This document shows, piece by piece, positions 1 to 10,020 of a DNA stretch of 64,000 bases. The notes under the pieces are model-generated. The model ran no database searches, was not told the origin of the DNA, and saw only the letters and a program-made list of their open reading frames with translations. Each line of letters opens with the position of its first letter. Position 1 is the first letter of the stretch. A program made the position numbers and the translations under genes. Source of the DNA: Candidatus Kirkpatrickella diaphorinae (GTDB taxonomy: Bacteria; Pseudomonadota; Alphaproteobacteria; Acetobacterales; Acetobacteraceae); NCBI RefSeq assembly GCF_025736875.1, contig NZ_CP107052.1:1754501-1818500 (forward strand), in the 5' to 3' direction.

Positions 1-158
1 CCGTCCGCGTGACGGGGCAATCCGGTTCCTACGCGCTGGATGCCGCTGCCATGAGTATTTTCAGTATGCATGCGCAGCTCCCGCCGATTCCGCCGGACAT
101 GGTTGGTGACCATTTTGATATTGATATGACCATCAATTACATCCTGATACGCGGGTAA
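1..158 (+). CDS. TonB-like energy transducer, C-terminal end (partial)
   Basis: Only the last 52 codons are inside the window; the reading frame starts at base 3 and ends at a TAA. The peptide has the look of a TonB C-terminal domain: a GSYALDAAAM segment (the family's usual 'G..ELD.AAL' helix), a proline-rich PPIPPDM turn, and a final strand ending TINYILIRG. In such proteins this domain contacts the TonB box of outer-membrane receptors and transmits energy from ExbB/ExbD. The N-terminal anchor and Pro-rich spacer lie upstream of the window. It converges on gcvP with 17 bases between stops. The family call rests on a short fragment, so another TonB-fold protein is possible. Confidence 0.6.
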   Translation, partial: VRVTGQSGSYALDAAAMSIFSMHAQLPPIPPDMVGDHFDIDMTINYILIRG

Positions 159-166
159 CATGGGGT

Positions 167-186
167 CCACGGACGTCAATCCGTGG
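167..186. terminator. Hairpin between convergent TonB-like gene and gcvP
   Basis: CCACGGA-CGTCAA-TCCGTGG is a perfect 7-bp inverted repeat with a 6-nt loop. It overlaps the gcvP stop codon and sits just after the convergent upstream gene. There is no T-run on either side, so an intrinsic terminator role is only plausible. Confidence 0.3.
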
Positions 187-3097
187 CCGAGACATCCTCA
201 TAAGCTGAAGGGTCAGGACAGGCGCAGACGAGGTTACGGTCTCCCCAGGCATTATCGATGCGATTGACGGGCGGGAAATATTTATCCGCGTTACTTCCCC
301 CCATCGGGCAACATCCCTGCGCGCGCGTGTAGACGCGCTGCCAATCGCCCGTGAGGTCGTTTAATGTGTGGGGGGCGTGACGCAACGGGCTCTCCATCAG
401 CGCCATATCGCCCCTGGCGATTTCCGCGATTTCCGCGCGTATGGCGATCATGGCATCGCAGAAGCGATCCAGCTCCGCGAGGCTCTCTGACTCGGTCGGT
501 TCAATCATGAATGTGCCTGGCACGGGGAAGCTGATGGTCGGCGCATGGAAACCGTGATCAATCAGGCGTTTCGCGATATCATCAACTGTGACGCCGGTTT
601 CGTCTTTGATCGGGCGCAGATCAATAATGCACTCATGCGCTGTATAACCCTGACGGCCGCGATAAAGGACGGGGAAGTGTGGCTCAAGCCGATGCGCAAT
701 ATAATTGGCATTCAGCACGGCGAGTTCCGTCGCGCGCCGCAATCCGGCATCGCCCATCATCATGAGATAGGCAGCCGATATCGGCAGAATGGACGCAGAG
801 CCATACATGGCCGCCGACACGGCGTGCGCACCGCCTTTTTCAGGCTGACCGGGCAGGAAAGGTGCAAGATGCGCTTTGACGCCGATCGGGCCCATACCCG
901 GCCCCCCACCCCCATGCGGGATGCAGAATGTTTTATGCAGGTTGAGATGCGAGACATCCGCGCCGAACAGACCCGGATAGGCAAGCCCGAGCTGGGCGTT
1001 CATATTGGCGCCATCCAGATAGATCTGCCCCCCTTCCGCGTGCACCAGACGGCACAAGGCCACGATGTGATCCTCAAACACGCCATGGGTTGAGGGGTAG
1101 GTGATCATCATCGCTGCCACGGCGTTTTTGTGAGCAGCGAGTTTCGCTTTGAGGTCTTCGAGATCGACATTGCCCTGCGCATCGCAGGCCACGACGACGA
1201 CACGCATCCCCGCCAGATGGGCTGAAGCCGGGTTCGTACCATGCGCCGAAGCCGGGATCAGACAGATATCGCGCTGCGCCTCCCCCTGCGCCTGATGGTA
1301 GGCCCGGATGGCCAACAACCCTGCATATTCCCCCTGCGCCCCGGAATTTGGCTGGAGTGACACAGCGTCATAGCCCGTCACACGGCAGAGCGCCTGCTCC
1401 AGATATGCAAAAAGCGTGTGATATCCCTTCACCTGATGCGCGGGCGCGTAAGGGTGAATGGCGGCAAATTCGGGCCAGGAGACCGGCATCATTTCTGTCG
1501 CCGCATTGAGCTTCATGGTGCAGGAGCCCAGCGGGATCATCGTCCGGTCAAGCGCGAGGTCACGATCCGCAAGGCGGCGCAGATAGCGCATCATCTCCGT
1601 CTCGGATCGATATTGATGAAAGACCGGATGCGTCAGGAGCGCCCCGTCCCGCTGCAAAGCCGCGGGGAAACACGCTTGCGGCAGGGTAATTCCGTCCTCC
1701 AGCGCTTCAATATCCGCACCCGGCGCAAAAACCTGCCATAGAGTCCTGATATCCTCCGCGGACGTCACCTCATCGCAGGAAATGCCGATTTTGCCACCGC
1801 CAGCATCCCGCAGATTAATGCCTTCCGCTTCAGCGCGCTTCAGGATCACTTCAGCCTCGTCACCGACGAAGACGGTGAGGGTGTCGAAAAAATCATCCGA
1901 AACAGGCGGGACGCCCAGTTTACGCAGCCCCGCTGCCAGGATTGACGCCAGGCGGTGCACACGTTGCGCGATGGCGCGCAGGCCTTCCGGGCCGTGATGG
2001 ACCGCATACATTGCCGCGATCACCGCGAGCAGAACCTGCGCGGTGCAGATATTCGAGGTCGCTTTTTCCCGCCTGATATGTTGCTCACGCGTTTGCAGGG
2101 CCAAACGATAAGCAGCGCGACCCGCTGAATCGCGGGAGACACCGATCAGTCGCCCGGGCATATGCCGCTTGAAGCTTTCCCTGACAGCCATGAAAGCCGC
2201 GTGAGGGCCGCCGAAACCCATCGGCACGCCGTAACGCTGCATGGAACCGACAGCGATATCCGCCCCCATCTCACCGGGGGGTTTGAGCAGAAGCAGCGCC
2301 AGCGGATCTGTCGTCATGGTGATGATGACGTCACGACCGCGCAGGTGCGCGATCAACTCCCGATCATTCCGCACCGCGCCGGAGCTTCCGGGGTAGGAAA
2401 GCAGAACGCCGAAAATATCGTCGCGCGAGGCGGCGTCCTCCGGCTTGCCGACAAGGATCTGCCAGCCCAGCGGTGCAGCGTGCGTTTCCAGGACGGCGAT
2501 AATTTGCGGGTGCGTGTCCGCATCGACGAAAAAAACATCGCCTTCCACGCGGGAGACACGATGCGACATTGTCATCGCTTCCGCGCAGGCCGTGGCCTCA
2601 TCCAATAAAGAAGCGTTGGCGATATCAAGCCCGGTCAGATCTTTGACCAGAGTCTGAAAAGTAATGAGCGCCTCAAGGCGGCCTTGGCTGATCTCAGGCT
2701 GATAGGGGGTATAGGCGGTGTACCAGGCCGGATTTTCAAAGATATTGCGCTGGATCACCGCAGGCATAAGGGTATCGTAATATCCCTGCCCGATCATGGA
2801 GCGCATGACGATATTCTGCTGGGCCATCTCCCGCAATCTCGTCAATGCTTCCGCTTCAGAAAGTGCGTCGCCAATGCGGCGCGCTGATGGGTCCGGCCCG
2901 TCGCGATCGAGGATTTCAGCCGGTATCGTGGCGTCAATCAGCGCATCCAGACTGTCGAGGCCGAGCGTTTGCAACATGGCGTCAATGTCGCGCGAGCGCG
3001 GTCCGACATGGCGGTCGATAAAGGGCGCGGCCGCAGACGCAGGCCAAAGGGGATCGCGTTGCGACACGGAAACAGAACTCCTTGCAGGCAGGATCAT
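176..3097 (-). CDS. gcvP: Glycine dehydrogenase (decarboxylating), P-protein
   Basis: The PLP-dependent P-protein decarboxylates glycine and passes the aminomethyl group to the lipoyl arm of GcvH. At 973 residues it is a normal full-length, single-chain (fused alpha/beta) P-protein. Seen in the sequence: an N-terminal FIDRHVGP block typical of P-protein starts, [10 protein letters not shown] in the N-terminal half, the PLP-lysine segment [18 protein letters not shown] in the C-terminal half, and a C-terminal [20 protein letters not shown] block. It is the last gene of gcvT-gcvH-gcvP, starting 39 nt after the gcvH stop, so it should share the glycine riboswitch upstream of gcvT. Nothing looks damaged. 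Confidence 0.97.
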   Translation of the reverse strand: MILPARSSVSVSQRDPLWPASAAAPFIDRHVGPRSRDIDAMLQTLGLDSLDALIDATIPAEILDRDGPDPSARRIGDALSEAEALTRLREMAQQNIVMRSMIGQGYYDTLMPAVIQRNIFENPAWYTAYTPYQPEISQGRLEALITFQTLVKDLTGLDIANASLLDEATACAEAMTMSHRVSRVEGDVFFVDADTHPQIIAVLETHAAPLGWQILVGKPEDAASRDDIFGVLLSYPGSSGAVRNDRELIAHLRGRDVIITMTTDPLALLLLKPPGEMGADIAVGSMQRYGVPMGFGGPHAAFMAVRESFKRHMPGRLIGVSRDSAGRAAYRLALQTREQHIRREKATSNICTAQVLLAVIAAMYAVHHGPEGLRAIAQRVHRLASILAAGLRKLGVPPVSDDFFDTLTVFVGDEAEVILKRAEAEGINLRDAGGGKIGISCDEVTSAEDIRTLWQVFAPGADIEALEDGITLPQACFPAALQRDGALLTHPVFHQYRSETEMMRYLRRLADRDLALDRTMIPLGSCTMKLNAATEMMPVSWPEFAAIHPYAPAHQVKGYHTLFAYLEQALCRVTGYDAVSLQPNSGAQGEYAGLLAIRAYHQAQGEAQRDICLIPASAHGTNPASAHLAGMRVVVVACDAQGNVDLEDLKAKLAAHKNAVAAMMITYPSTHGVFEDHIVALCRLVHAEGGQIYLDGANMNAQLGLAYPGLFGADVSHLNLHKTFCIPHGGGGPGMGPIGVKAHLAPFLPGQPEKGGAHAVSAAMYGSASILPISAAYLMMMGDAGLRRATELAVLNANYIAHRLEPHFPVLYRGRQGYTAHECIIDLRPIKDETGVTVDDIAKRLIDHGFHAPTISFPVPGTFMIEPTESESLAELDRFCDAMIAIRAEIAEIARGDMALMESPLRHAPHTLNDLTGDWQRVYTRAQGCCPMGGSNADKYFPPVNRIDNAWGDRNLVCACPDPSAYEDVSATD

Positions 3098-3136
3098 AAT
3101 GCCGGGCCGACGTAACCGCCTGACCGGCAGACTGGA

Positions 3137-3508
3137 TTAAAGAGAGGCTTTATAGGCGGTTGCATCCAGCAAGCCGTCCAATTGCGTGCGGTCCGTGACC
3201 CTCAGCGTGAAGATCCACCCGGCCCCCTCAGGATCTTCATTGACCAGATGCGGGGAGTCGGAGAGTTGTTCATTGAACCCGGTGATCTCACCCGCGACCG
3301 GCGCATAAATATCGGAAGCCGCCTTGACGGACTCAACGACAGCCGCCGCGTCGCCCTGGGCAAGTGCGGTCCCGGCATCCTTGGCTTCAACGAAGACAAG
3401 CTCTCCCAATTCGTCCGCGGCGTGACGGGTGATACCCACCGTCGCAACATCACCATCCAGACGAACCCACTCATGGGACGGGGCGTAAAAAACCATCATA
3501 TTCGGCAT
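3137..3508 (-). CDS. gcvH: Glycine cleavage system H protein (lipoyl carrier)
   Basis: A small lipoylated shuttle of the glycine cleavage complex. The lipoyl-lysine sits in the motif VVESVKAASDIYAPVAG. The open frame extends 12 codons upstream to 3544, inside gcvT. I place the start at the ATG at 3508 because it gives the family N-terminus (MPNMMVFYAPSHEWVRLDG), has GGAGA six bases upstream, and leaves 7 nt after the gcvT stop. The product is 123 residues, near the usual H-protein length. It is the middle gene of gcvT-gcvH-gcvP and is probably translationally coupled to gcvT. Confidence 0.95.
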   Translation of the reverse strand: MPNMMVFYAPSHEWVRLDGDVATVGITRHAADELGELVFVEAKDAGTALAQGDAAAVVESVKAASDIYAPVAGEITGFNEQLSDSPHLVNEDPEGAGWIFTLRVTDRTQLDGLLDATAYKASL

Positions 3509-3515
3509 TCTCCAC

Positions 3516-4652
3516 TCATGAACGCTTGTAACCGGGGGGGACAAAATTCACGCCGACAATATGGACGTCCGTCACCTTCCCGCGGAGGGCCGCGTAGATC
3601 ACTTGCCCTGTTTTGCTGAAAGCCGGCGTCACATAGCCCATGGCAACCGGCCCGTTAAATGACGGCCCGAAGGCGCCGGATGTCACTTTGCCGATCGGGG
3701 TTTCTGCTTCCGGGTCCGCATAGAGTACCTCCCCGGCGCGGATCGGTGCGCGTCCCGTTGCCGCGAAGCCGACACGACATTGCGCAGGCCCCTCCGCCAG
3801 TTCGTTCAGGATCACATCATCGCCGGGAAAGCCCCCTGCCCGCGCACCACCCGCGCGACGGCATTTCGGGATCGCCCATTGCAGGGAGGCTTCGATGGGA
3901 GTGGTGTTTTCATCAATATCCTGCCCGTAAAGGCACAGCCCGGCCTCAAGCCGTAAGCTGTCGCGCGCACCCAGACCGATCGGAAGGACACGCGGATCGG
4001 ACAGGATTTTCTCCGCGATAGAGACGGCGTCGGCGGCGGGGAGGCTCAGCTCAAACCCGTCCTCACCCGTGTAACCTGACCGGGCGAGGATACAGGCGAC
4101 GCCGTCAATCTTGGTATCGATGACGTCCATAAACCGCATGTCACGGCTCGGCGGACAAAGCGCGCCCATGATCTCCGCGGATAGAGGCCCCTGCAAAGCG
4201 AGGAGCGCACGATTTTCGAGAGGAGTGACGACGATATCATCCTCAAGATGCGCCCGAAGATGCGCGAGGTCCTTTTCCTGACGGCTCGCATTGACGACCA
4301 TAAAGATGGCCTCGCCACGTCGCGCCACCATTAGATCATCAAGAAGCCCCCCATTTGGCAGGGTGAAAAAGCCGTAACGCTGTCGGCCATCCTGAAGGCC
4401 CGCGATATCAATGGGAATGATTTTTTCAAGCGCGGCGGCAAGGGCTGCAAACCCGCCTTCACGCACGGTGATTTCGATCTGGCCCATATGGGACACATCA
4501 AATAATCCGGCCGCGCGGCGTGTATGGAGGTGCTCTGCCATCAACCCCGCTTTATAATAAAGCGGCATGTCATACCCGGCGAAAGGCACCATTTTTGCGC
4601 CGAGACGGAGATGGAGGGCGTGGAGAGCTGTGCGGTACAATGTTTGGGACAA
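3516..4652 (-). CDS. gcvT: Aminomethyltransferase (glycine cleavage T protein)
   Basis: Transfers the methylene group from aminomethyl-lipoyl-GcvH to tetrahydrofolate, releasing ammonia. At 378 residues it is normal for GcvT. Family blocks are visible: MVPFAGYDMPLYY near the N-terminus, AGLFDVSHMGQI, LALQGPLSAEIM, RSGYTGEDGFEL, GLGARDSLRLEAGLCLYG, and the C-terminal barrel domain with GKVTSGAFGPS. The start is a TTG (4650-4652): no in-frame ATG lies early enough to keep the N-terminal domain, and AGGAGG lies nine bases upstream. It heads the gcv operon directly downstream of a tandem glycine riboswitch. Confidence 0.96.
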   Translation of the reverse strand: MSQTLYRTALHALHLRLGAKMVPFAGYDMPLYYKAGLMAEHLHTRRAAGLFDVSHMGQIEITVREGGFAALAAALEKIIPIDIAGLQDGRQRYGFFTLPNGGLLDDLMVARRGEAIFMVVNASRQEKDLAHLRAHLEDDIVVTPLENRALLALQGPLSAEIMGALCPPSRDMRFMDVIDTKIDGVACILARSGYTGEDGFELSLPAADAVSIAEKILSDPRVLPIGLGARDSLRLEAGLCLYGQDIDENTTPIEASLQWAIPKCRRAGGARAGGFPGDDVILNELAEGPAQCRVGFAATGRAPIRAGEVLYADPEAETPIGKVTSGAFGPSFNGPVAMGYVTPAFSKTGQVIYAALRGKVTDVHIVGVNFVPPGYKRS

Positions 4653-4686
4653 AGACGAACGCCTCCTGGGAGAGGTTGAAATCTTT

Positions 4687-4835
4687 GCCCCTTCTGTCGG
4701 TTCGCCTGAGATCGCTATCCCTTCGGCGGACGCCTTGAAGACGCCTCTTTCCAGAAGTAAAACGATTCCGGTCCTTTTGCCTGAGAGTTTCCGGGGCGGT
4801 TGCTCCTTCGGCGCTGGTTGAAACCAGCCTCTCCC
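4687..4835 (-). promoter_or_regulatory. Tandem glycine riboswitch controlling gcvTHP
   Basis: Read on the minus strand, the gcvT leader contains two glycine aptamers in series. Aptamer 1 (4835-4768) has the conserved order GGGAGAGGC, GCGCCGAAGGAGCAA, CCGGAAACTCTCAGGCAAAA, GGACCGG. Aptamer 2 (4754-4687) repeats it: CTGGAAAGAGGCG, CGCCGAAGGGATAGCGATC, TCAGGCGAACCGACAG, AGGGGCAAAG. The gcvT Shine-Dalgarno (AGGAGG) begins some 20 nt after aptamer 2. In known tandem glycine riboswitches glycine binding turns on gcv expression. Here the short gap to the ribosome site suggests control of translation initiation, which is inference. Confidence 0.93.
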
Positions 4836-4899
4836 GTAAATCGAGGCTTTACTCTTGGCAGAACTCCAGTTCTAAATCAACTATCGAAAACTTAAGGAA

Positions 4900-5214
4900 A
4901 TGATAGTGTCAAAACCTTTCATCGTACTCGCTGAATTTTCCGTCGCGCCAGACTCCTTTGACGCGTTTTTTGAACTCTGCCTCTTTGACAGCCGCCATTC
5001 CCTGGGTGATGAGGAAGGCTGTCTCGGGTTTGATGTTCTGACGGATAATGACGATAAATCCGCGATTGTTCTGCACGAAACCTACAAAGACCGTGCCGCG
5101 TTTGACGCGCATCTGCAAATGCCACATTTCAAAAAATTCGCGGAAGCGCTGAAAGAGCTGGAAGTTGAGGAGAAATATGTCCGGTTTTTCACCCACCAGG
5201 CTCCAGCGCGATAA
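4900..5214 (+). CDS. Antibiotic biosynthesis monooxygenase (ABM/YgiN-like) protein
   Basis: A 104-residue single-domain dimeric alpha+beta barrel protein of the ABM superfamily (quinol monooxygenase YgiN and relatives). Supporting features are the N-terminal strand FIVLAEFSVAP, the central EEGCLGFDVL, the strand IVLHETYKDRAAFDAH, and the helix HFKKFAEALKEL before a final strand. Such proteins are small cytoplasmic enzymes, often cofactor-free, or stress proteins; the substrate cannot be read from sequence. It is divergent from the gcv riboswitch, and its 3' end overlaps the start of the lipoprotein gene downstream, so the two are probably co-transcribed. Confidence 0.8.
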   Translation: MIVSKPFIVLAEFSVAPDSFDAFFELCLFDSRHSLGDEEGCLGFDVLTDNDDKSAIVLHETYKDRAAFDAHLQMPHFKKFAEALKELEVEEKYVRFFTHQAPAR

Positions 5215-5524
5215 GGTTTTTACGTTCAGGCGCACCGCGATAATCGGCGTTGCCCTGGCGGCGCCGCTTCTCGCCGCGTGCTCCCATGAGGATTTTTTAC
5301 TCTCAAATGCGCGCACCGGTATGAGCAATCCGGCATCAACTTACTGCATTCAAAAAGGCGGCGGGTTGCAGATGGTCCGGGACGAGAAAGGCGTGCACGC
5401 TTTGTGCCACCTTCCCGACGGGCGCATCATTGAGGCGTGGGATCTCTTCCGTCAGGATCACCCGACGCAAAATCAAGGCCAGATGGCGACGACGCCAGCG
5501 CAGCCGGACAAAAGCGGGAAATAA
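5177..5524 (+). CDS. DUF333-family putative lipoprotein
   Basis: A 115-residue secreted protein with a basic N-terminus, a hydrophobic signal segment (AIIGVALAAPLLAAC) and a clear lipobox LAAC, predicting a lipid-anchored mature protein beginning at Cys. The mature part matches the DUF333 pattern of small lipoproteins: NPASTYCIQKGG, then CHLPDGRIIEAWDLFR. Two cysteines follow the lipobox Cys. The open frame extends to 5165, but the ATG at 5177 has GAGGAG at the correct distance and is preferred. It overlaps the 3' end of the ABM gene in another frame. The molecular function of DUF333 lipoproteins is not established. Confidence 0.8.
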   Translation: MSGFSPTRLQRDKVFTFRRTAIIGVALAAPLLAACSHEDFLLSNARTGMSNPASTYCIQKGGGLQMVRDEKGVHALCHLPDGRIIEAWDLFRQDHPTQNQGQMATTPAQPDKSGK

Positions 5525-5572
5525 GGCCCTGTACGTCAGGTGGCGCAGTGCCTCCGGAGCCTCATGACGACC

Positions 5573-5601
5573 GCCTGACAGGATGCAGGCGATCGTCAGG
5601 C
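5573..5601. terminator. Hairpin between convergent lipoprotein gene and ilvC
   Basis: GCCTGAC and GTCAGGC form a perfect 7-bp stem around a 15-nt loop, between two convergent stop codons. There is no flanking T-run, so bidirectional termination is only suggested. Confidence 0.3.
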
Positions 5602-5607
5602 AGGGGG

Positions 5608-6639
<1,032 letters not shown>

Positions 6640-6651
6640 TCACATTTTAAA

Positions 6652-7173
6652 TTAGGCTGACTGAAAGGATTTCTGTGCGCCACGTGTCATGGCGACGATG
6701 CCGGTCCGCGCGACTTCCATCACGCCAAGCGGAAGCAACAGATCGATGAAAGCCGTCACCTTGTCGCTTGAACCTGTGACTTCATACACGCAGGATGTCG
6801 CCGACACATCGACAATGCGGGCGTGAAAGGCATCGGCAATACGCATGGCTTCCGTCCGCGGGTCACCGCGATTGACCACTTTGATCAATGCCAACTCCCG
6901 CCCGACATGCGGCCCCGGCGCACTGAGGTCAAGCACGCCATGCACCGGGACAAGACGCCCCAACTGCGCCTTGATCTGCGCAATCACCATCTCCGTCCCC
7001 GAAGTCACGATGGTGATGCGTGACATATGGTGGGCCGGGTCGATTTCCGAGACAGTGAGGCTCTCAATATTATAGCCACGGCCTGAAAACAGCCCGACAA
7101 CCCGGGCCAGCGCCCCGCTCTCATTTTCGATGATCACGGCGATGATCGCCGTTTTTATGGGTTCTTCTTTCAT
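6652..7173 (-). CDS. ilvN: Acetolactate synthase small (regulatory) subunit
   Basis: The regulatory partner of IlvB; it confers valine feedback control and activates catalysis. The 173-residue protein has the N-terminal ACT domain signature (IIAVIIENESGALARVVGLFSGRGYNIESL would be the first strand-helix; key features are the NESGAL and GRGYNIESL motifs). The C-terminal ALS_ss domain follows, with VYEVTGSSDKVTAFI. Its ATG overlaps the ilvB TAA by one base (TAATG), so translation is coupled to ilvB, as expected for obligate subunits. Confidence 0.95.
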   Translation of the reverse strand: MKEEPIKTAIIAVIIENESGALARVVGLFSGRGYNIESLTVSEIDPAHHMSRITIVTSGTEMVIAQIKAQLGRLVPVHGVLDLSAPGPHVGRELALIKVVNRGDPRTEAMRIADAFHARIVDVSATSCVYEVTGSSDKVTAFIDLLLPLGVMEVARTGIVAMTRGAQKSFQSA

Positions 7174-8969
7174 TAGACCAACATCATGCCTTCATCGGTG
7201 ATCCGCGCGGCGTCTGTCTGTCGGTCCGGCCCGAGAAGCATCTCATTATGCGCCGCCCCTGACGGAATCATGGGGAAACAATTTTCATCAGGGCTCACAC
7301 AGATTTCAGCGACGACGGAGCCCTTATGCGTCAACATCGTCTCGATCGCTTCATCCAGCTCCCCAACGCAGGTGGCCCTGACGCCCTTGCCATGAAACGC
7401 CTCGGCAAGCCGGGTAAAATCAGGCAGGGCCTCGCTGTAGGAATGGGCATAGCGTGAACCGTGCAATAATTCCTGCCATTGCCGCACCATGCCCATATAG
7501 CGGTTATTCAGGATGAAGATTTTGACCGGCAGATCATATTGCGCCATCGTCCCGAGCTCCTGAATATTCATCAGGATGGAGGCCTCACCCGCAATATCAA
7601 TGACCAGTCCCTCCGGATGAGCGATCTGCGCGCCGATTGCGGCGGGTAGGCCATAACCCATTGTTCCCAGCCCACCTGAAGTCAGCCAGTGATTCGGTGC
7701 ATCGAAATGGAAATGCTGCGCCGCCCACATCTGATGCTGCCCGACTTCTGTCGAGACATACACATCCTTCTTCACCTTCCGCGTGGCTTCATAGAGGCGT
7801 TTGATGGCGTGTTGGGGCCGGATAACTGCCGCCGGATCCATATCCTGCTCGAAAGCGAAACTATCAATGGCGCGCCAACCATCAATTTTCTGCCACCATT
7901 GAAACAGGTCATTCGGCCCGCCCTCCCACATCTCATTCAATGCCTGAAGCGTGAGACCGACATCACCGATAAGGGCGTGGTCCGCGCGGATGATTTTATT
8001 GATCTGCGAAGGGTCTATATCCGCGTGAATCTTGAGTGACCCCGGCGAGAATGCATCAACGCGCCCCGTTACGCGGTCATCAAATCGTGCTCCCAAGGCG
8101 ATGAGAAGATCGCAATCATGCGTCGCCAGATTGGCTTCGTAACTGCCATGCATCCCCAACATGCCGAGGAAATGCGGGTCCGTCGTCGGGACAGCGCCCA
8201 ACCCCATCAAGGTTGAGGTAACGGGGAAGCCGGTTTTACGCACCAGCTCCCGCAACGCGGCGGAGGCACCTGGCCCCGCATTGATCACCCCGCCCCCTGT
8301 GTAAAAGAGGGGCCGACGCGCCTTCTTCATCATCGCGACCGCTTCCCGGATCGCGGTCGGGTCCGGTTGGGTCTGCGGTGCATATGGGCGTCGCCGGCTA
8401 TCAAAGCGCGAAGGTGCCGCCTCAATCTTACCGACAGAAATATCCTTCGGGAGGTCAATCAGCACAGGGCCGGGCCGTCCTGTCGTCGCGACACGAAAGG
8501 CCTCCCGCACGATGGGGGCAAGGTCCTTCCCGTGTTTGACGAGGTAATTATATTTCGTCGCAGGGCGCGTGATGCCGGTCGTGTCCGCTTCCTGAAACGC
8601 ATCATTGCCGATCAGCGCGGAAGGAACCTGCCCGCAAATACAGACGATCGGGATTGAGTCCATCAAAGCATCGACCAGGCCGGTCACGGCGTTGGTTGCG
8701 CCGGGGCCGCTTGTCACCAGCACGATGCCGGGCCTGCCCGTGGCGCGCGCATAACCCTCCGCCGCATGGACAGCCGCCTGCTCATGCCGGACAAGAATGT
8801 GACGAATATCCTGTCGCTGATGCAGAGCGTCGTAAATCGGGAGGACCGCGCCGCCGGGATAGCCGAAAATAACATCAACACCATGCTCGACCAACAGGTC
8901 CAGAAGCTGCTGCGCGCCATTCTGCGCCGTTATTGACGATGTCGCGACCGGATGATCTGAATCGGACAT
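7173..8969 (-). CDS. ilvB: Acetolactate synthase large (catalytic) subunit
   Basis: The ThDP/FAD enzyme that condenses pyruvate with pyruvate or 2-oxobutyrate. It has 598 residues in the usual three-domain order: N-terminal PYR domain with VFGYPGGAVLPIYDAL and HEQAAVHAAEGYARATG (catalytic Glu in HEQAA), the FAD-contacting middle domain, and the C-terminal PP domain. The ThDP/Mg motif is GEAS...N rather than GDGS, a variant I recall from other alphaproteobacterial IlvB proteins. GGGAGG sits six bases before the ATG. It follows miaA by 40 nt and precedes ilvN by stop/start overlap. Confidence 0.97.
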   Translation of the reverse strand: MSDSDHPVATSSITAQNGAQQLLDLLVEHGVDVIFGYPGGAVLPIYDALHQRQDIRHILVRHEQAAVHAAEGYARATGRPGIVLVTSGPGATNAVTGLVDALMDSIPIVCICGQVPSALIGNDAFQEADTTGITRPATKYNYLVKHGKDLAPIVREAFRVATTGRPGPVLIDLPKDISVGKIEAAPSRFDSRRRPYAPQTQPDPTAIREAVAMMKKARRPLFYTGGGVINAGPGASAALRELVRKTGFPVTSTLMGLGAVPTTDPHFLGMLGMHGSYEANLATHDCDLLIALGARFDDRVTGRVDAFSPGSLKIHADIDPSQINKIIRADHALIGDVGLTLQALNEMWEGGPNDLFQWWQKIDGWRAIDSFAFEQDMDPAAVIRPQHAIKRLYEATRKVKKDVYVSTEVGQHQMWAAQHFHFDAPNHWLTSGGLGTMGYGLPAAIGAQIAHPEGLVIDIAGEASILMNIQELGTMAQYDLPVKIFILNNRYMGMVRQWQELLHGSRYAHSYSEALPDFTRLAEAFHGKGVRATCVGELDEAIETMLTHKGSVVAEICVSPDENCFPMIPSGAAHNEMLLGPDRQTDAARITDEGMMLV

Positions 8970-9009
8970 AACCGACCTCCCTTTTGAGAAAGGGGGCTTA
9001 CCGCAAAAT

Positions 9010-9981
9010 TCAACAGCGCGTCAATCGCGCCCTTATAAATATTTCTAAATCTTCTAACGTTCTTTCCGAAAATTGCGCAGATTGATCAAATCTTTGCGAT
9101 AAATTATACGTTTGCGCCGCGCTAGCAAGTTCGTGATGTCTGAACCACGTCGCTTGCCGCCTTGTATATTGTCCCGTCGCAAGGGTCGCGCGTTCTCGCG
9201 CCATCGCCAGGGTCATTTTTCCATCCAGAAACGCGATCAATTCCGGCACGCCATGGGCGCGCATGGCAGGGAGGGAGGGGGGTAGATTGCGGGCGCGCAA
9301 AGCTGTGACTTCCTCAATCGCGCCATGATCCAGCATGACGTCAAAACGGGCCGCAATCGCCGCGCGCAACGCGTCTCTCGGTGGGTCGAGTCGCAGGGCG
9401 ATGAAGCGGCATGACGCCGCGGGAAGGTGCGATTCGCGCCGCCACCAGCTCAGGGTTTCGCCCGTTCCGCGCCACACCTCCCAGACACGCGCCAGCCTCT
9501 GACCATCGGATGGTGCGATCCGGCTGACCGCGTCCGGGTCAATCGCCTGGAGCGCAGCATAGAGCGATTCGGGTCCCTCCGCCGCGAGTTTTTCGCGGGC
9601 TTCCGCGCGGGCTTCCGGCCCCGGGTCAGGCACCTCCACCAGGCCCTCAATGAGGGCGCGCAGATACATGCCCGTCCCGCCACAGAAAATCGGCAATTTA
9701 CCCAGAGCGAGAGCCGCGTCCATCTCATCCAGAGCGTGGCGACGCCACCAGGCGACACTTCCATTTTCCGCCGCGTCGAGGATGCCGTAGAGACGATGCG
9801 GCACGGCCTGCATTTCCGCCTCTGACGGGCGCGCTGTCAGGATGCGCAGATCCCGGTAAACCTGCATGGAATCCGCGTTAATGATGACCCCGTCAAAAAG
9901 CTGCGCGAGAGAAAATGCCAGAGCCGACTTGCCGGAGCACGTCGGTCCGGCCACAATAAGCGCGGTCGGCGTGTGTTGCAT
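9010..9981 (-). CDS. miaA: tRNA dimethylallyltransferase
   Basis: Adds the dimethylallyl group to N6 of A37 in tRNAs reading UNN codons. The P-loop GPTCSGKSALA opens the protein; INADSMQVYRDLRI, GGTGMYLRALIEG and the C-terminal TGQYTRRQATWFRH block are characteristic. The open frame extends to 10029, but that would run into the divergent serB start, and the added residues are not family-like. The ATG at 9981 (MQHTPTALIVAGPT) gives 323 residues. No good Shine-Dalgarno is visible there, so the exact start is open. It lies upstream of ilvBNC on the same strand and may lead that operon. Confidence 0.93.
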   Translation of the reverse strand: MQHTPTALIVAGPTCSGKSALAFSLAQLFDGVIINADSMQVYRDLRILTARPSEAEMQAVPHRLYGILDAAENGSVAWWRRHALDEMDAALALGKLPIFCGGTGMYLRALIEGLVEVPDPGPEARAEAREKLAAEGPESLYAALQAIDPDAVSRIAPSDGQRLARVWEVWRGTGETLSWWRRESHLPAASCRFIALRLDPPRDALRAAIAARFDVMLDHGAIEEVTALRARNLPPSLPAMRAHGVPELIAFLDGKMTLAMARERATLATGQYTRRQATWFRHHELASAAQTYNLSQRFDQSAQFSERTLEDLEIFIRARLTRC

Positions 9982-10020
9982 GCGTCGTTTGTGACACAGA
10001 AAAGAAGTTTTCGCGAGTTC

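Noticed and set aside
545-1093. Long plus-strand frame opposite gcvP
   Set aside because: An antisense shadow of a GC-rich coding gene; many similar frames oppose ilv, sdh, dnaE2, KS and Hint genes and were left out.
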